From assembly GCA_015039465.1 (NCBI GenBank), contig MU130026.1:62001-126000 (forward strand): a DNA stretch of 64,000 nt. The letters are read 5' to 3'. Shown in pieces: positions 24,501-33,492 of this stretch. Source of the stretch: Phlegmacium glaucopus (taxonomy: Eukaryota; Basidiomycota; Agaricomycetes; Agaricales; Cortinariaceae). Every line of letters begins with the position of its first letter. Position 1 is the stretch's first letter. The position numbers and the translations under genes were made by a program. The notes under the pieces are model-generated. The model saw nothing but the letters and a program-made list of their open reading frames with translations, was not told where the DNA came from and searched no databases.

Positions 24501-25550
24501 ATACTGGCATATTCGCCATGTATTTACAAGGAACATCGAACAAAGCCACCGACAAGAGGATAAATATCCTTTTCTGTGCTCTCTGTGCCCTATACGTTCT
24601 ATCTCTTGTCACCGTTGTGCTTGATATATCAAGTCTCATATATGCAGTTAATAACAATTCCATCAGTAACGATAACCTTTTCTTTTGACGCTTTCAGTTG
24701 TGCAGGTCAGGGCTCCTTGGGATCCAACGGCATTACTCCACATTTTTTTTATTCAAGTCACAGTATCTGGTTGCTGTGATTTCATAGCTCAATCCACCCT
24801 AGTATGTATAAATAACTAGTATGCCTATCATTTATTTTTATTCATGCAAATCTTAAAGATCTACCGTTGCTGGATTGTGTGGGGTCGCAATATCCATGTC
24901 GTGATCCTTCCTTCAATCTTAGCATCTATATTCTTAGGTCAGTCAACCTATCTTAATTTGACTTGCCAATTTCAGCTTGAATTCATTACCTCTAGTTATC
25001 TGGCCAGCATCTAACAGCTTAGACTACATTCTCTCAGGCCATATCGTACAACCTTACTGGGGGCATTGGATGGCCCTGGCAGGTGTCGCCATGTCCATGA
25101 CCGTGAATGCTCTGGTGACGTGCTTAATTGTGTTCAAGATCTTCAAAAGCTACTATGACGTCAAGTCTGACCAAAGTTTGGGTGCCACCACTAGCGGGAG
25201 CAAAATTCGGACTGTCATGTTCATACTAATTGAATCCGGCGTGATATTGTTTTCAATCCAATTGGCTCGGCTCGTGGCTACCATTTTTAAGGTGACGGAC
25301 GCTGGCTATAAAGCTTTTTATATCATCGTTCCTATCCACCAAATGCTCAATGTCATTACAACATCAGTCACTGCTACTTCTTATTTTTACTGATAACATG
25401 GGTCTGTCTAGGGTATAACGCCTACAATCATCCTGGTGCGGGTCTCCATGGGATTGTCCTTCCACGACAAGGAATCCCTGATAGAATCTACCATTGGGAG
25501 TTTGCGCTTTGCGGCCAACAATCCAAATTCAATATCGGAAACGGAAACGG

Positions 25551-25702
25551 AAGATGTCGGTATTGTGAATAGAGATCATGATATTGGCGTTGGACAAAGT
25601 GACGATATCGAGATGGTAGCGGAAACGGAAGATGTTGGTATTGTGAATAGGGAGCATGATATTGGTGTTCAACGAAACGACGATATCGAGATGGCAGATA
25701 GA
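25551..25702 (+). repeat. Tandem 78-bp coding repeat
   Basis: Two copies of a 26-codon unit in the cytosolic tail of the membrane protein. Both begin GAAACGGAAGATGT and end GACGATATCGAGATGG. Spacing is a multiple of three. Confidence 0.85.
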
Positions 25703-25906
25703 TGATCAGATAGGTTTTAGACGCAGCATGCACCAGACTCGTAGATATGGCACATATAAATAAATTGTGGCCGTGGTCGAAAACATCCATAACGAGCGCT
25801 CGGCACTGCCTTATTTCACCTCACACTGTGGTCCATTCCTTATTTTTCCCCTCTCGATTATCCATGAACTACTACCTCATCTTATACCCTTCTCACCTAG
25901 CTACTT

Positions 25907-26301
25907 GACCCACCGCTTGTGTGATGGTACATTCACGTTTTTTCACCCAGCAGGATAGCCATCGAGCTTAGCATATTTCATATTCACATTTCGCCCTCGA
26001 ATACTTACTGCATTTGTCTTCAGCATCTCCTCCATTCCTTTTATTCTTTTTACGATTTACCCAGTCGTAAAAGGCCTTCAAAAGATGTTAGCGCGTTGGG
26101 AAAGATCAGTTCAACTCAGAATAACGATAGATAACAACCCCACTTTGTCTGCAGCATCTGTCCAGCATCGTTTAACCATCCAGACATTGATGGGGTCGCG
26201 ATGGTAGTGCTGATTGTGTGTTAATCATCAGAGAAGCGACATTGCAATCCTATCGTAGATCGGTCATTGTTCGAATCTATTGAATGGGGATCAGTTGATG
26301 T
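25907..26301. repeat. Direct repeat R2
   Basis: Same-orientation partner of R1 (23261-23668). It also carries the words GACCCACCGCTT, TTGTCTTCAGCATCT and GATAGATAACAAC. Confidence 0.75.
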
Positions 26302-26495
26302 CAAAATAAAATGAAAACGACTCAACAACTCAACAACCGTGTCACCATCTGGTTGCTACGTCAATGATTGGATTGGACCTCTTTCGTCGACTCCAAACGT
26401 TCCTCAAGTACGGCCTCATTCCTCCGCAGGTTGTTCATCGATTCCCAACTAGATGATTTCATCATGACGAGTTTATATATCAAAGTCCACGAACA

Positions 26496-26820
26496 AACCT
26501 TGAAACCAAGATGAGAAAACGTGATATTCACCCCAAACAAACAAGGGAATGAGATGAAGTTTCCGTCATCGGCGCGTTTCTATCTGTCAATGACATCACG
26601 ATAGTTAATCAGTTGAGCCGCAGTTTTAGGATGAAGTTGCGCAAAGTCTGTCCGAAATGAATGGTGTTGGTGACCTTGAAGAAATAAAAGTTTGTGTCTT
26701 TTCGGAGGTCCTACTAGTAAATTTACAATGAGTACTGGAAAGAGTTGAATAAATGGAAGTGGCTAGAACCTGACAGGATATCGCCTTGGATGTTCCTCAG
26801 ATCGATACGGCCCCGGGCCG
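26496..26820 (-). pseudogene. Relic of a dye-decolorising (DyP) peroxidase N-terminus
   Basis: Read on the minus strand, 26820-26770 encodes RIDLRNIQGDILSG, the start signature of DyP-type heme peroxidases (NIQGDIL). An intron-like GTACTCATT...TAG follows. Then come pieces in more than one frame resembling the next strands of the family (KTQTFYFFKVTNTIHF), and finally GVNITFSHLGF near 26530-26496. Stops and frame changes lie between these blocks, and the heme-binding C-terminal domain was not found. DyP enzymes are secreted oxidases of litter- and wood-decay fungi. This is a dead fragment, not a gene. Confidence 0.55.
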
Positions 26821-27299
26821 GACGGGAGGGTAGAAGGCGAGGTGTCATTCTGCAGGAAAGGTACAGAAACAATCTTATAAGCTTTGAATACTGTCTATGT
26901 AAAAGACCCTCCATATGGTTCAAGAACGGAGAACCAAAGGAAACCGTTATAATGAAGGAGAAGCAGCGCCGTAAGTGCGAATCTAATCACGCAGATGACC
27001 CACAATTAGAGCAGCGCTATCCCTTCAAAATGTTATTAGTTGAGGTACACAATGATACCAAGAGAACGTGCAGATTTTTTTCATTCTAAAGCTGAGTGTA
27101 TAAAGAGTCGAGATCAATTTGAAAGACTTGGAAGCGGTAGAATTGACGTTGACTGTTGTCCGTAAGTATAGGAACTAAATAAACCTGTTAGCATCTTGAT
27201 AGGACCGCTGCAGACCGCTGCCCAACGGACTTGTGAAGATAGTATTTGAGTTTAAGACTTGAAAAAATGAAGGCTATCAAACGAACTGCAGTAAAACTG

Positions 27300-27344
27300 A
27301 ACAACGGAATACTGAACAACGGAATACTGAACAACGGAATACTG
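27300..27344. repeat. 15-bp tandem triple repeat
   Basis: AACAACGGAATACTG occurs three times in a row without change. Confidence 0.9.
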
Positions 27345-27743
27345 AAATACCTTCATAGCCCTTGAATATTTAATCCTTGGCTGCCACTGCGTCTCATCCC
27401 ATATTGCATAGTAGCGAAAAAGGAAACGCTGATATTATTATTTATTATTATTATTTATAAATGCCCATACTTGTATTATTTATACCTTAAGGTTAGGGTT
27501 AGGACCTCAAATTGGCAAAAGTTTTATTCTAAGAGAACACGAGGAAGGAGTGCGAACATAGAATCTTGTCTACGCGAAGATCTAAGTTGTGACGTGACTA
27601 CCTTTTCTTCGTCACCACCACAACAACCTCGCGTTAGACTTCACTGCTCGACATCAGAGCAGCTCTCTCTTTCTTTTTGTCCACAACTACAGATAAATCT
27701 ACAAAGCATTTATTTAATATAAATCAAAAGTATTTCAGAGATA

Positions 27744-29377
27744 ATGCCTAGAATACAGTGCGACCCCAGTCTTTTAGAATGCCCTGACTTCGCCTCTGCC
27801 GTTTTCGCGGCAGCACGAGCACCTTTCATTAACCCCACTACCACCGAAGATCAGGCGATCCAGTTCCTAAAGGACATCTGGAACGCCGGTAACCAGGCTG
27901 ATAGAATCAAATGGCAGCAGCAGAATGATGCTGACGAGGTCGCTCTCACAGAACATCGTCAGTTGCAGTCAGATGCAGACCTCCAGAGGGCTCAGGAGGA
28001 GATCATCGAAGCAGAATCTACTCGCAAGGAGGAGATGAAGAAAAATAAAATGAAATATACCCCTATTCCAGACCGAGATGTTCCCACCATAGCGCCAGTC
28101 ATCGCTTCCAATTACGCAATTAGGAAGATGGATAAGGGCCTTTACGTTGAGTTATGGTACTACACTAATGCCGGTTTAGACGACGCATTACGAGGTTCCA
28201 ATACCACTGACGACGAAGCTATGGTCATGCTGCGTCGTCCTGACGGCTCCACTTCCTGGGTTCCGTCTGCTTCCACCAGAGATGCGACGGGAGTTCTAGA
28301 CGATAAAGATATCTCTTGGGAGGACTTCTGCCAGGCAGCCCCTAGAATGATCGTCGCCATGGAGGAGGCCGATTGGCCACAAGACCGGGTCTCGATGTTA
28401 GCCAAATTCTGGGGCAATCTCCAGATTCACGAGCTCCGATCATCCAGGGATCCCATCGATCAAAAGACTCTCATTGTTTACCAAGCGGAGCAACGCAGGC
28501 TCTGGCATCTTGCCATTTCTTCCCCTCGTGGGGCTTACAACCTCTCCCGTATAAATGAGGAGGTAGTACGAAAAACTCGCGAACGAGTCTACTGGGAAGA
28601 CCGTCGCCTCAAAGACAATGAAAGGGATTATCGGGTACGTCCTCCATCTTGACTTTCCCCAACATTCATGACTAAAAAGCAATCCTCTTTTGTTCCCCTT
28701 CCATATAATATATCACCTCTTGTTGCATCGCGCACGCCTCCTTGTTGCATCACGCACGCCTCCTTGTTGTTGCATCGTGCACGCCCCCCTCGTTGCATTG
28801 TGCACGCCGTCTTGTTGCATCGCGCACGCCTCCTTGTTGCACCACGCACGCCTTCCTCTTGCCCCACGCATGCCATGTCATCTCATCTCACTATGCATTC
28901 TGCTAGTCTGATCGACGATCAGTTGCCAGCCCTTCCGTTCCTCAACGAAGGGCCCCAAATCCCTCCTCCTCTCGTGGCTTACGTCGCCGTTCGCTGTCTC
29001 CAGACAGGAGTCACACATCTATGAGGCACCCTCAATTAGACAAGTCTTTGCCTCCTAAGAGGTTGGATTTTCACTCAGGCACACACGGAAGAATCTTATC
29101 CGTCTGTGCCGTCTGCCTCGGTCGTCACCCACACAAGATTATCGACTGTTCCTCGCCTTCGTTATGGGACAAGCTCACTCCCGCTCTCGCGACTCGGATC
29201 AACAAAGCACTTGCCATGCGAGACGGCCGTCCGATATGCGCAGACTGGCAACGAGTCGCAGGATGCCCCAGCTCCCATCACAGCAACCGCCATATCTGCT
29301 CAGGTTGCATCTCCCCATCTCATGGAGCTCAGGACTGTCCTCGAGCAGAGAGGCCTCAAGGCTCTCACTCCCTATAA
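27744..29377 (+). CDS. Gag-like protein of the retrotransposon
   Basis: Exon 1 (27744-28634) starts MPRIQCDPSLLECPDFASAV and has a helical body. A probable phase-0 intron (28635-28906, GTACGT...CTAG) contains a minisatellite. Exon 2 continues SDRRSVASPSV and an Arg/Ser-rich stretch (SRGLRRRSLSPDR) into CAVCLGRHPHKIIDC. It ends with ADWQRVAGCPSSHHSNRHIC and SGCISPSHGAQDC, a Cys/His-rich domain likely to bind nucleic acid. Without splicing the first frame stops at 28652. It forms the particle or RNA-binding component of the element. The frame appears undamaged, given the intron. Confidence 0.65.
28719..28874. repeat. Minisatellite of about 22 bp inside the gag intron
   Basis: Six or seven imperfect units based on TTGTTGCATCGCGCACGCC with variants (ATCACGC, ATTGTGC, CCACGC). 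Confidence 0.85.
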
Positions 29378-31340
29378 CCCCGATGCTTGGGAATCCTCCC
29401 TTCGTGACGCCGGAATCTTTGCTAGATACGCTCATCTCCCCCAAAGTTTTCGTACAGGTTTCATCCTTAATCTCCCCAACATCACTCGGACTCAGGCTCC
29501 TCCCAACAAAACCACCATCGAAGAACCAGAACTCGCACTCCAGTTCAATAAGATCGTCAATCTTGAGTTCGACAAGCGACGTTACTTGGGCCCCCTCACG
29601 CGCGAGGAGGTTGAGTGGCTTATCGGCCCATTCCAATCCTCCCCTTTCTCCATCATTCCAAAGCCCGGGCGCCCAGGTCACTTCCGTATCCTACAAAACT
29701 ATTCTTTCCCTCACAACACGTCTCCTGATTTCCCCAACCCTTCCATCAACTCGTTTGTTAACTCAGATGATTTCCCAACTACTTGGGGTACCTTCACAGC
29801 AATATCACTACTCATACGTCGACTTCCCCCAAGATCTCAAGTTGCCACTCGTGACGTCGCTGAGGCTTACCGTACTGTCCCTTTACACCATTCCCAATGG
29901 CCAGCAGCAGTCGTTAGGATCGGACCAAACTCATTTGGCATCGACACCTCCACTTCCTTTGGAGTCTCTCCTTCTGCTGGGGTTTATGGAGTTGTGGCAG
30001 ACGCAGGTGCAGACATCATCAGATCCCGTGGCATTGGCCCATTGGCGAAGTGGGTCGATGACCATGTTTTCTTCCGCGTCCTTACTAGATACCTCGATGA
30101 GTACAATCATCGTCGCGCGGTCTGGCGTGACGAGATCGCATCTAGAGAGAAGAGGATTGATGGTGGCCGTTTATGGTATGGTGGAAGTACCTTTCCAGAT
30201 GGGACTCTCGATGAACACATCGAAGACTGCCATTTTCCCTGCGCTGACCTATCATCTCGGACCCCTCAATCTCTCGAAGATCAACAGTATTCTTACAACT
30301 TTGAGGATATTGATCAGGTTTCTACTCCTCTCGGTATTCCATGGGAACTATCCAAAGATTCCCCTTTCTCATCCACCACCTCGTACATTGGCTTTTGCTG
30401 GAACTTGGAGACGCTCACGGTCTCGCTCAGTCTCGAGAAGAAGGAGAAATATATTTCTGGCATCGAGGAATGGCTTCATCGCCCCACTCACGTTCTCAAC
30501 GACGTCCAGAAACTATACGGAAGGCTGCTCCACGCTTCTCTCGTTGTTACATCAGGACGCGCTTACCTCACCGGGCTGGAGGCCATGCTCGGCCTATGTC
30601 ACGACCGTCCTTTCCTTCCATACTCACCAGTCAAAGGCCTTAGCGACGATCTCCTTTGGTGGATCTCCAGGCTCTCTCAACTCTCCGTTTCCCAGTCAAT
30701 CCCAGAACCAGTACAGATCACTGACCCAAACGCCTTTTCAGACGCGAGTTCCGGAGTCGGAATTGCCATCGTCATTAATGGCAGATGGAGAGCATGGAGG
30801 CTCATCCCTGGTTGGCAGACACTCGACGGCGCTAAGGACATCGGATGGGCTGAGGCCATCGGCTTCGAGCTCCTCATCCGAGCCATCGCCTGGTCTGTCA
30901 GTACTAGCGGGCACTTTAGGGCTTATGGGGACAACAAAGGGGTGGTCGAAGGTTGGTGGAACAATAGGAGCAAGAGCAGATCCATCAACGGAGTGTTTCG
31001 CAGGATACACTCCTTCCTCGAAGACTTTGGCGAGGCACTCTCCATACACTCGGCCTACGTACCCAGTAAGTCTAACCCAGCAGATGGTCCCTCCAGAGGA
31101 ATCTACCCACCTCTCAGTTCATTGCTACCCGAAATCACAGTCCCATCTGATCTCAACCAGTTCATTATTGACTCCACTCACCCTCTCTGCCCCATCGAGC
31201 TCCGTTCATCCCGGGAGGGCCATCCTCCCTCAGCCCTCACAAAGCGCTCTGTCGACCCTCTCTGGAGTGCTGATTCCAGTAAGCAGACAAGTTCTGCCGA
31301 TGACTACCAACCTTATTTCGGACGCAACCCCCACTGCTAA
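29106..31340 (+). CDS. Reverse transcriptase / RNase H of the retrotransposon
   Basis: Open for 744 codons; the first part overlaps gag in another frame, and the functional start is uncertain. The RT fingers/palm is seen as FSIIPKPGRPGHFRILQNYS and VATRDVAEAYRTVPLHHSQW (first catalytic Asp in RDVAEAY). Then come TSFGVSPSAGVYGVVADAGA and AKWVDDHVFF, where WVDD stands at the YxDD position. RNase H follows: AFSDASSGVGIAIV, IGWAEAIGFELLIRAIAWS, YGDNKGVVEGWWNN and YVPSKSNPADGPSRG, supplying the acidic residues. The protein copies element RNA into DNA. The stop at 31340 lies just where the recombinase frame takes over. Intact by eye. Confidence 0.8.
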   Translation: MPSASVVTHTRLSTVPRLRYGTSSLPLSRLGSTKHLPCETAVRYAQTGNESQDAPAPITATAISAQVASPHLMELRTVLEQRGLKALTPYNPDAWESSLRDAGIFARYAHLPQSFRTGFILNLPNITRTQAPPNKTTIEEPELALQFNKIVNLEFDKRRYLGPLTREEVEWLIGPFQSSPFSIIPKPGRPGHFRILQNYSFPHNTSPDFPNPSINSFVNSDDFPTTWGTFTAISLLIRRLPPRSQVATRDVAEAYRTVPLHHSQWPAAVVRIGPNSFGIDTSTSFGVSPSAGVYGVVADAGADIIRSRGIGPLAKWVDDHVFFRVLTRYLDEYNHRRAVWRDEIASREKRIDGGRLWYGGSTFPDGTLDEHIEDCHFPCADLSSRTPQSLEDQQYSYNFEDIDQVSTPLGIPWELSKDSPFSSTTSYIGFCWNLETLTVSLSLEKKEKYISGIEEWLHRPTHVLNDVQKLYGRLLHASLVVTSGRAYLTGLEAMLGLCHDRPFLPYSPVKGLSDDLLWWISRLSQLSVSQSIPEPVQITDPNAFSDASSGVGIAIVINGRWRAWRLIPGWQTLDGAKDIGWAEAIGFELLIRAIAWSVSTSGHFRAYGDNKGVVEGWWNNRSKSRSINGVFRRIHSFLEDFGEALSIHSAYVPSKSNPADGPSRGIYPPLSSLLPEITVPSDLNQFIIDSTHPLCPIELRSSREGHPPSALTKRSVDPLWSADSSKQTSSADDYQPYFGRNPHC

Positions 31341-32543
31341 TCTTAATACACGTTTCTCTGCACCTCTCACCGACATCTCTTCCTCCGCCTCCTCTTCAAG
31401 GCCTCATGTATACCAGCCAGATCTCACCCCTTCCGTTTCTCACCTTCGTCCTCACTGCCCCGCCCGTGATCGTCTCCGCCTCTGGAGACCAGCCTTCTCC
31501 AGGTCCGATCTCGACAGAGACAATCACTCCATAGAGATATCTGAGGCAGACTTAGACCGCGTTATCACGGTCATTAACACCTCCTGGCAGCCAAGCACTA
31601 GAGAAGCTTACGGCGCCGGTCTTCTCCTCTTTCATGTCTTCTGCGACCAACGTAACATCCCAGAGCCTCAGCGCTGCCCAGCCAGTCCTCTTCTGATGCT
31701 AACCTTCATCTCTAGCTGCGCCAGTTCCTTTTCCGGAAAAACCCTTGCGAATTACCTTTACGCTATCCGAGCATGGCACATTTTGCATGGTGCCCCTTGG
31801 AACATGAACTTGGCAGAGATGAAGGCAGCTCTCGATGGGGCTTCATTACTAGCTCCTCCTTCATCCAAAAGACCAAAACGGGCCCCTTTGACTCTGGCCA
31901 CGGTCATCTCCATCGCCGGAAAGCTCGATCTGGCCACCCCTCTAGACGCGGCCATCTTCGCTTGTCTGACGACCACCTTCTTCTCGGCGGCCCGGCTTGG
32001 AGAATTCACGGTCCCTTCCCTAAAGGCTTTCACCCATACCCTACATGTCAAACCATCCGACATCAGGCGCGACCAAGATCGACATGGCTTTCAGGTGACC
32101 GTATTCGCCTTGCCTCGCACGAAATCATCTCCCAGCGGGGAGGACGTTTACTGGTCTGCCCAAGAAGGCCCAGCTGATCCCCAGGCTGCTCTCACAAACC
32201 ACCTCAGCATCAACAACCCGCCAGCTGACAAAGCTTTGTTCGCTTGGAGGCACCCTCAAGGACTTCGTCCTCTCACCCGAGGCGAATTTCTCAAACGCAT
32301 CAACTTGGCAGCCAGCTGAACTGGGTAGTCGAATCCTTAAAGGGCCACGGCATCCGCATCGGCGCTACGCTCGAGTACCTTCTGCGGGGAGTTCCTTTCG
32401 ACGTTGTTAAGTCTATTGGGAGGTGGTCTAGTGAGGCATTCCTCGTCTACTTGCGTCAGCACGCAGTAATCATCGCACCCTATATCCAGGGCACCCCGGT
32501 CATGGATGCTTTCACCCGATATACCATGCCCCCACCTCGTTAG
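31320..32543 (+). pseudogene. Tyrosine recombinase of the retrotransposon, frameshifted near its end
   Basis: Read in a different frame from the RT. The N-terminal core-binding domain has SWQPSTREAYGAGLLLFHVF and LANYLYAIRAWHILHGAPWN. The catalytic domain has ATPLDAAIFACLTTTFFSAA and ARLGEF (first Arg), then TRGEFLKRIN at 32280-32306. This frame ends at a TGA near 32319. The continuation GHGIRIGATLEYLLRGVPFD (His-x-x-Arg) and SIGRWSSEAFLVYLRQHAVI (Trp and catalytic Tyr) lies in another frame up to 32543. The full R...HxxR...W...Y set is therefore present but split by a small indel around 32305-32345. It would join the DNA circle into the genome; this copy is probably inactive. Confidence 0.75.
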
Positions 32544-32700
32544 GATTTAACACTTAGTGAGTATTTTGTTTATCCCGCCCATTTCCTTAAATTGTGGCAT
32601 CTAAGACTTCGCTTGTCGCGTCACTGGACTCCTTATACCCGGGAATCACAGCTCATCTTAGATTGCTTTTCTCATAGGTACCGGCACTTGTTTCAGTCGA

Positions 32701-32720
32701 AAAACCCTTCGGGTTTTTGC
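32701..32720. repeat. Short hairpin with TTCG loop
   Basis: AAAACCCTTCGGGTTTT-type palindrome in the 3' untranslated part of the retrotransposon, similar in style to the two hairpins in the 70-bp repeats just downstream. Confidence 0.75.
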
Positions 32721-32733
32721 CCAAACCTATTCC

Positions 32734-32868
32734 CAGTTCCTCTATCTCTAAATACATATCATCAATTACTTCTCGTTTTCTGATCCTTCGGATCAGAACC
32801 ATTCAGTTCCTCTATCTCTAAATACATATCATCAATTACTTCTCGTTTTCTGATCCTTCGGATCAGAA
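32734..32868. repeat. 70-bp tandem duplication with TTCG-loop hairpins at retrotransposon 3' end
   Basis: Two copies (32734-32803, 32804-32868) starting CAGTTCCTCTATCTCTAAAT. Each contains the palindrome TTCTGATCC-TTC-GGATCAGAA. Confidence 0.9.
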
Positions 32869-32903
32869 AACACTTAATAAACATAATCTTTTTCGACCAC
32901 ATA

Positions 32904-33149
32904 GATAAAGAAGCCTGCCCAGCCAGAGTGGCCAGAGCAGGACAGGAAAATATTGAGACGGTGCATGAGCCGAAGCCCATACAATCCGCAAACACCCTCT
33001 GAGGACAAGGTCGCCGTGCTATGGAGGATCTCCGCGGCCCACAAACCCAGGTAGTTGAAGGGACTTATGCCATCAAGGTAAGTATGAGTCGTTCATGAGA
33101 TTCAGGCTGCCTTTTAAAGGATCAGAGGAGCGCACGGACCAATTGCATA
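32904..33149 (+). repeat. Left inverted-repeat arm, inner part
   Basis: Nearly identical to the reverse complement of 36557-36800. Shared blocks include GCCTGCCCAGCCAGAGTGGC, GAAAATATTGAGACGGTGCA, CAACCCAGG-like AAACCCAGGTAGTTGAAGGG and GATTCAGGCTGCCTTTTAAA. Confidence 0.9.
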
Positions 33150-33492
33150 TGTTGACTGGGGTACTATCTTACGAAAATCCATTTGAAATTTTCATTACGT
33201 TATACCTACAAATTATCTTGTCAAGTACCCCAGCCTCAGGAGAGGGTCTTCACGATCTGCTACGCCGTGCGCAGGTTTGGAGTGAAAAATCGGTTACTAA
33301 AATTGTCGTTTTTGGCTTGTCCAGGCTTGTCCCCGACTCTAACTCCATCAGCTATTTGATCATTCTTCAGGCTACTGCATTTCAACGTTTCAACGCTAGT
33401 ATGAGTTATTTAAGATATACGGCCCAACACGGCGTTACTATGTCTTTTTTCAAGATGTCTGGATGGCTTTGATACTTTCGCGCCCTACTATT

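Larger units (their letters stand above)
23911..25705 (+). pseudogene. Basidiomycete multi-helix membrane protein, interrupted by a MITE
   Basis: Member of an Agaricomycete membrane-protein family with several helices and no known function. The likely start ATG at 23911 gives MKLIRTDFNYIGVCLECFLY. After an intron (GTAAGG...CCTAG) the reading GLYTG is cut at 24040 by a 460-bp element and resumes at 24501-24508 as IFAMYLQGTSNKATDKRINI. Later exons give YRCWIVWGRN-like sequence near 24860-24900 and HWMALAGVAMSMTVNALVTC. Then come SKIRTVMFILIESGVILFSI and the tail RVSMGLSFHDKES, with a 26-residue tandem repeat (ETEDVGIVNRDHDIG / ETEDVGIVNREHDIG). In the reading frame the inserted element begins TAG TGA, two immediate stops. 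The rest looks intact, so the insertion is recent, or it is removed by splicing. Confidence 0.75.
25706..27489. other. Gene-poor region with repeats and a peroxidase relic
   Basis: Contains direct repeat R2, a dye-decolorising peroxidase relic on the minus strand, a 15-bp triple repeat and a TTA/TTAT microsatellite just before the transposon block. No intact gene is seen. Confidence 0.5.
27521..32903 (+). mobile_element. Tyrosine-recombinase (Ngaro/DIRS-like) retrotransposon
   Basis: About 5.4 kb. The ends are inferred from the uninterrupted copy of the same sequence in the right inverted repeat, where GGCAAAA runs straight into ATAAAGAAG. Gene order is gag with zinc-knuckle-like Cys/His, reverse transcriptase, RNase H and tyrosine recombinase. 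Reverse transcriptase plus a tyrosine recombinase in place of a DDE integrase defines the DIRS order. No methyltransferase domain was seen, which favours Ngaro over classic DIRS. The 3' end carries a 70-bp tandem repeat and TTCG-capped hairpins. No long terminal repeats and no obvious target duplication, as expected for this order. Confidence 0.8.

Noticed and set aside
27490..27510. Telomere or chromosome end
   Set aside because: Only two TTAGGG units occur, inside a repeat present twice and flanked by ordinary sequence.
28719..28874. CRISPR-like array
   Set aside because: Units are contiguous and imperfect with no unique spacers, and the host is eukaryotic; it is a minisatellite.
29164..31320. 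First two thirds of a 1051-codon open frame overlapping the RT gene
   Set aside because: It is a low-complexity Ser/Pro/Leu-rich shadow of the RT/RNase H frame; only the part after about 31320 carries recombinase motifs.
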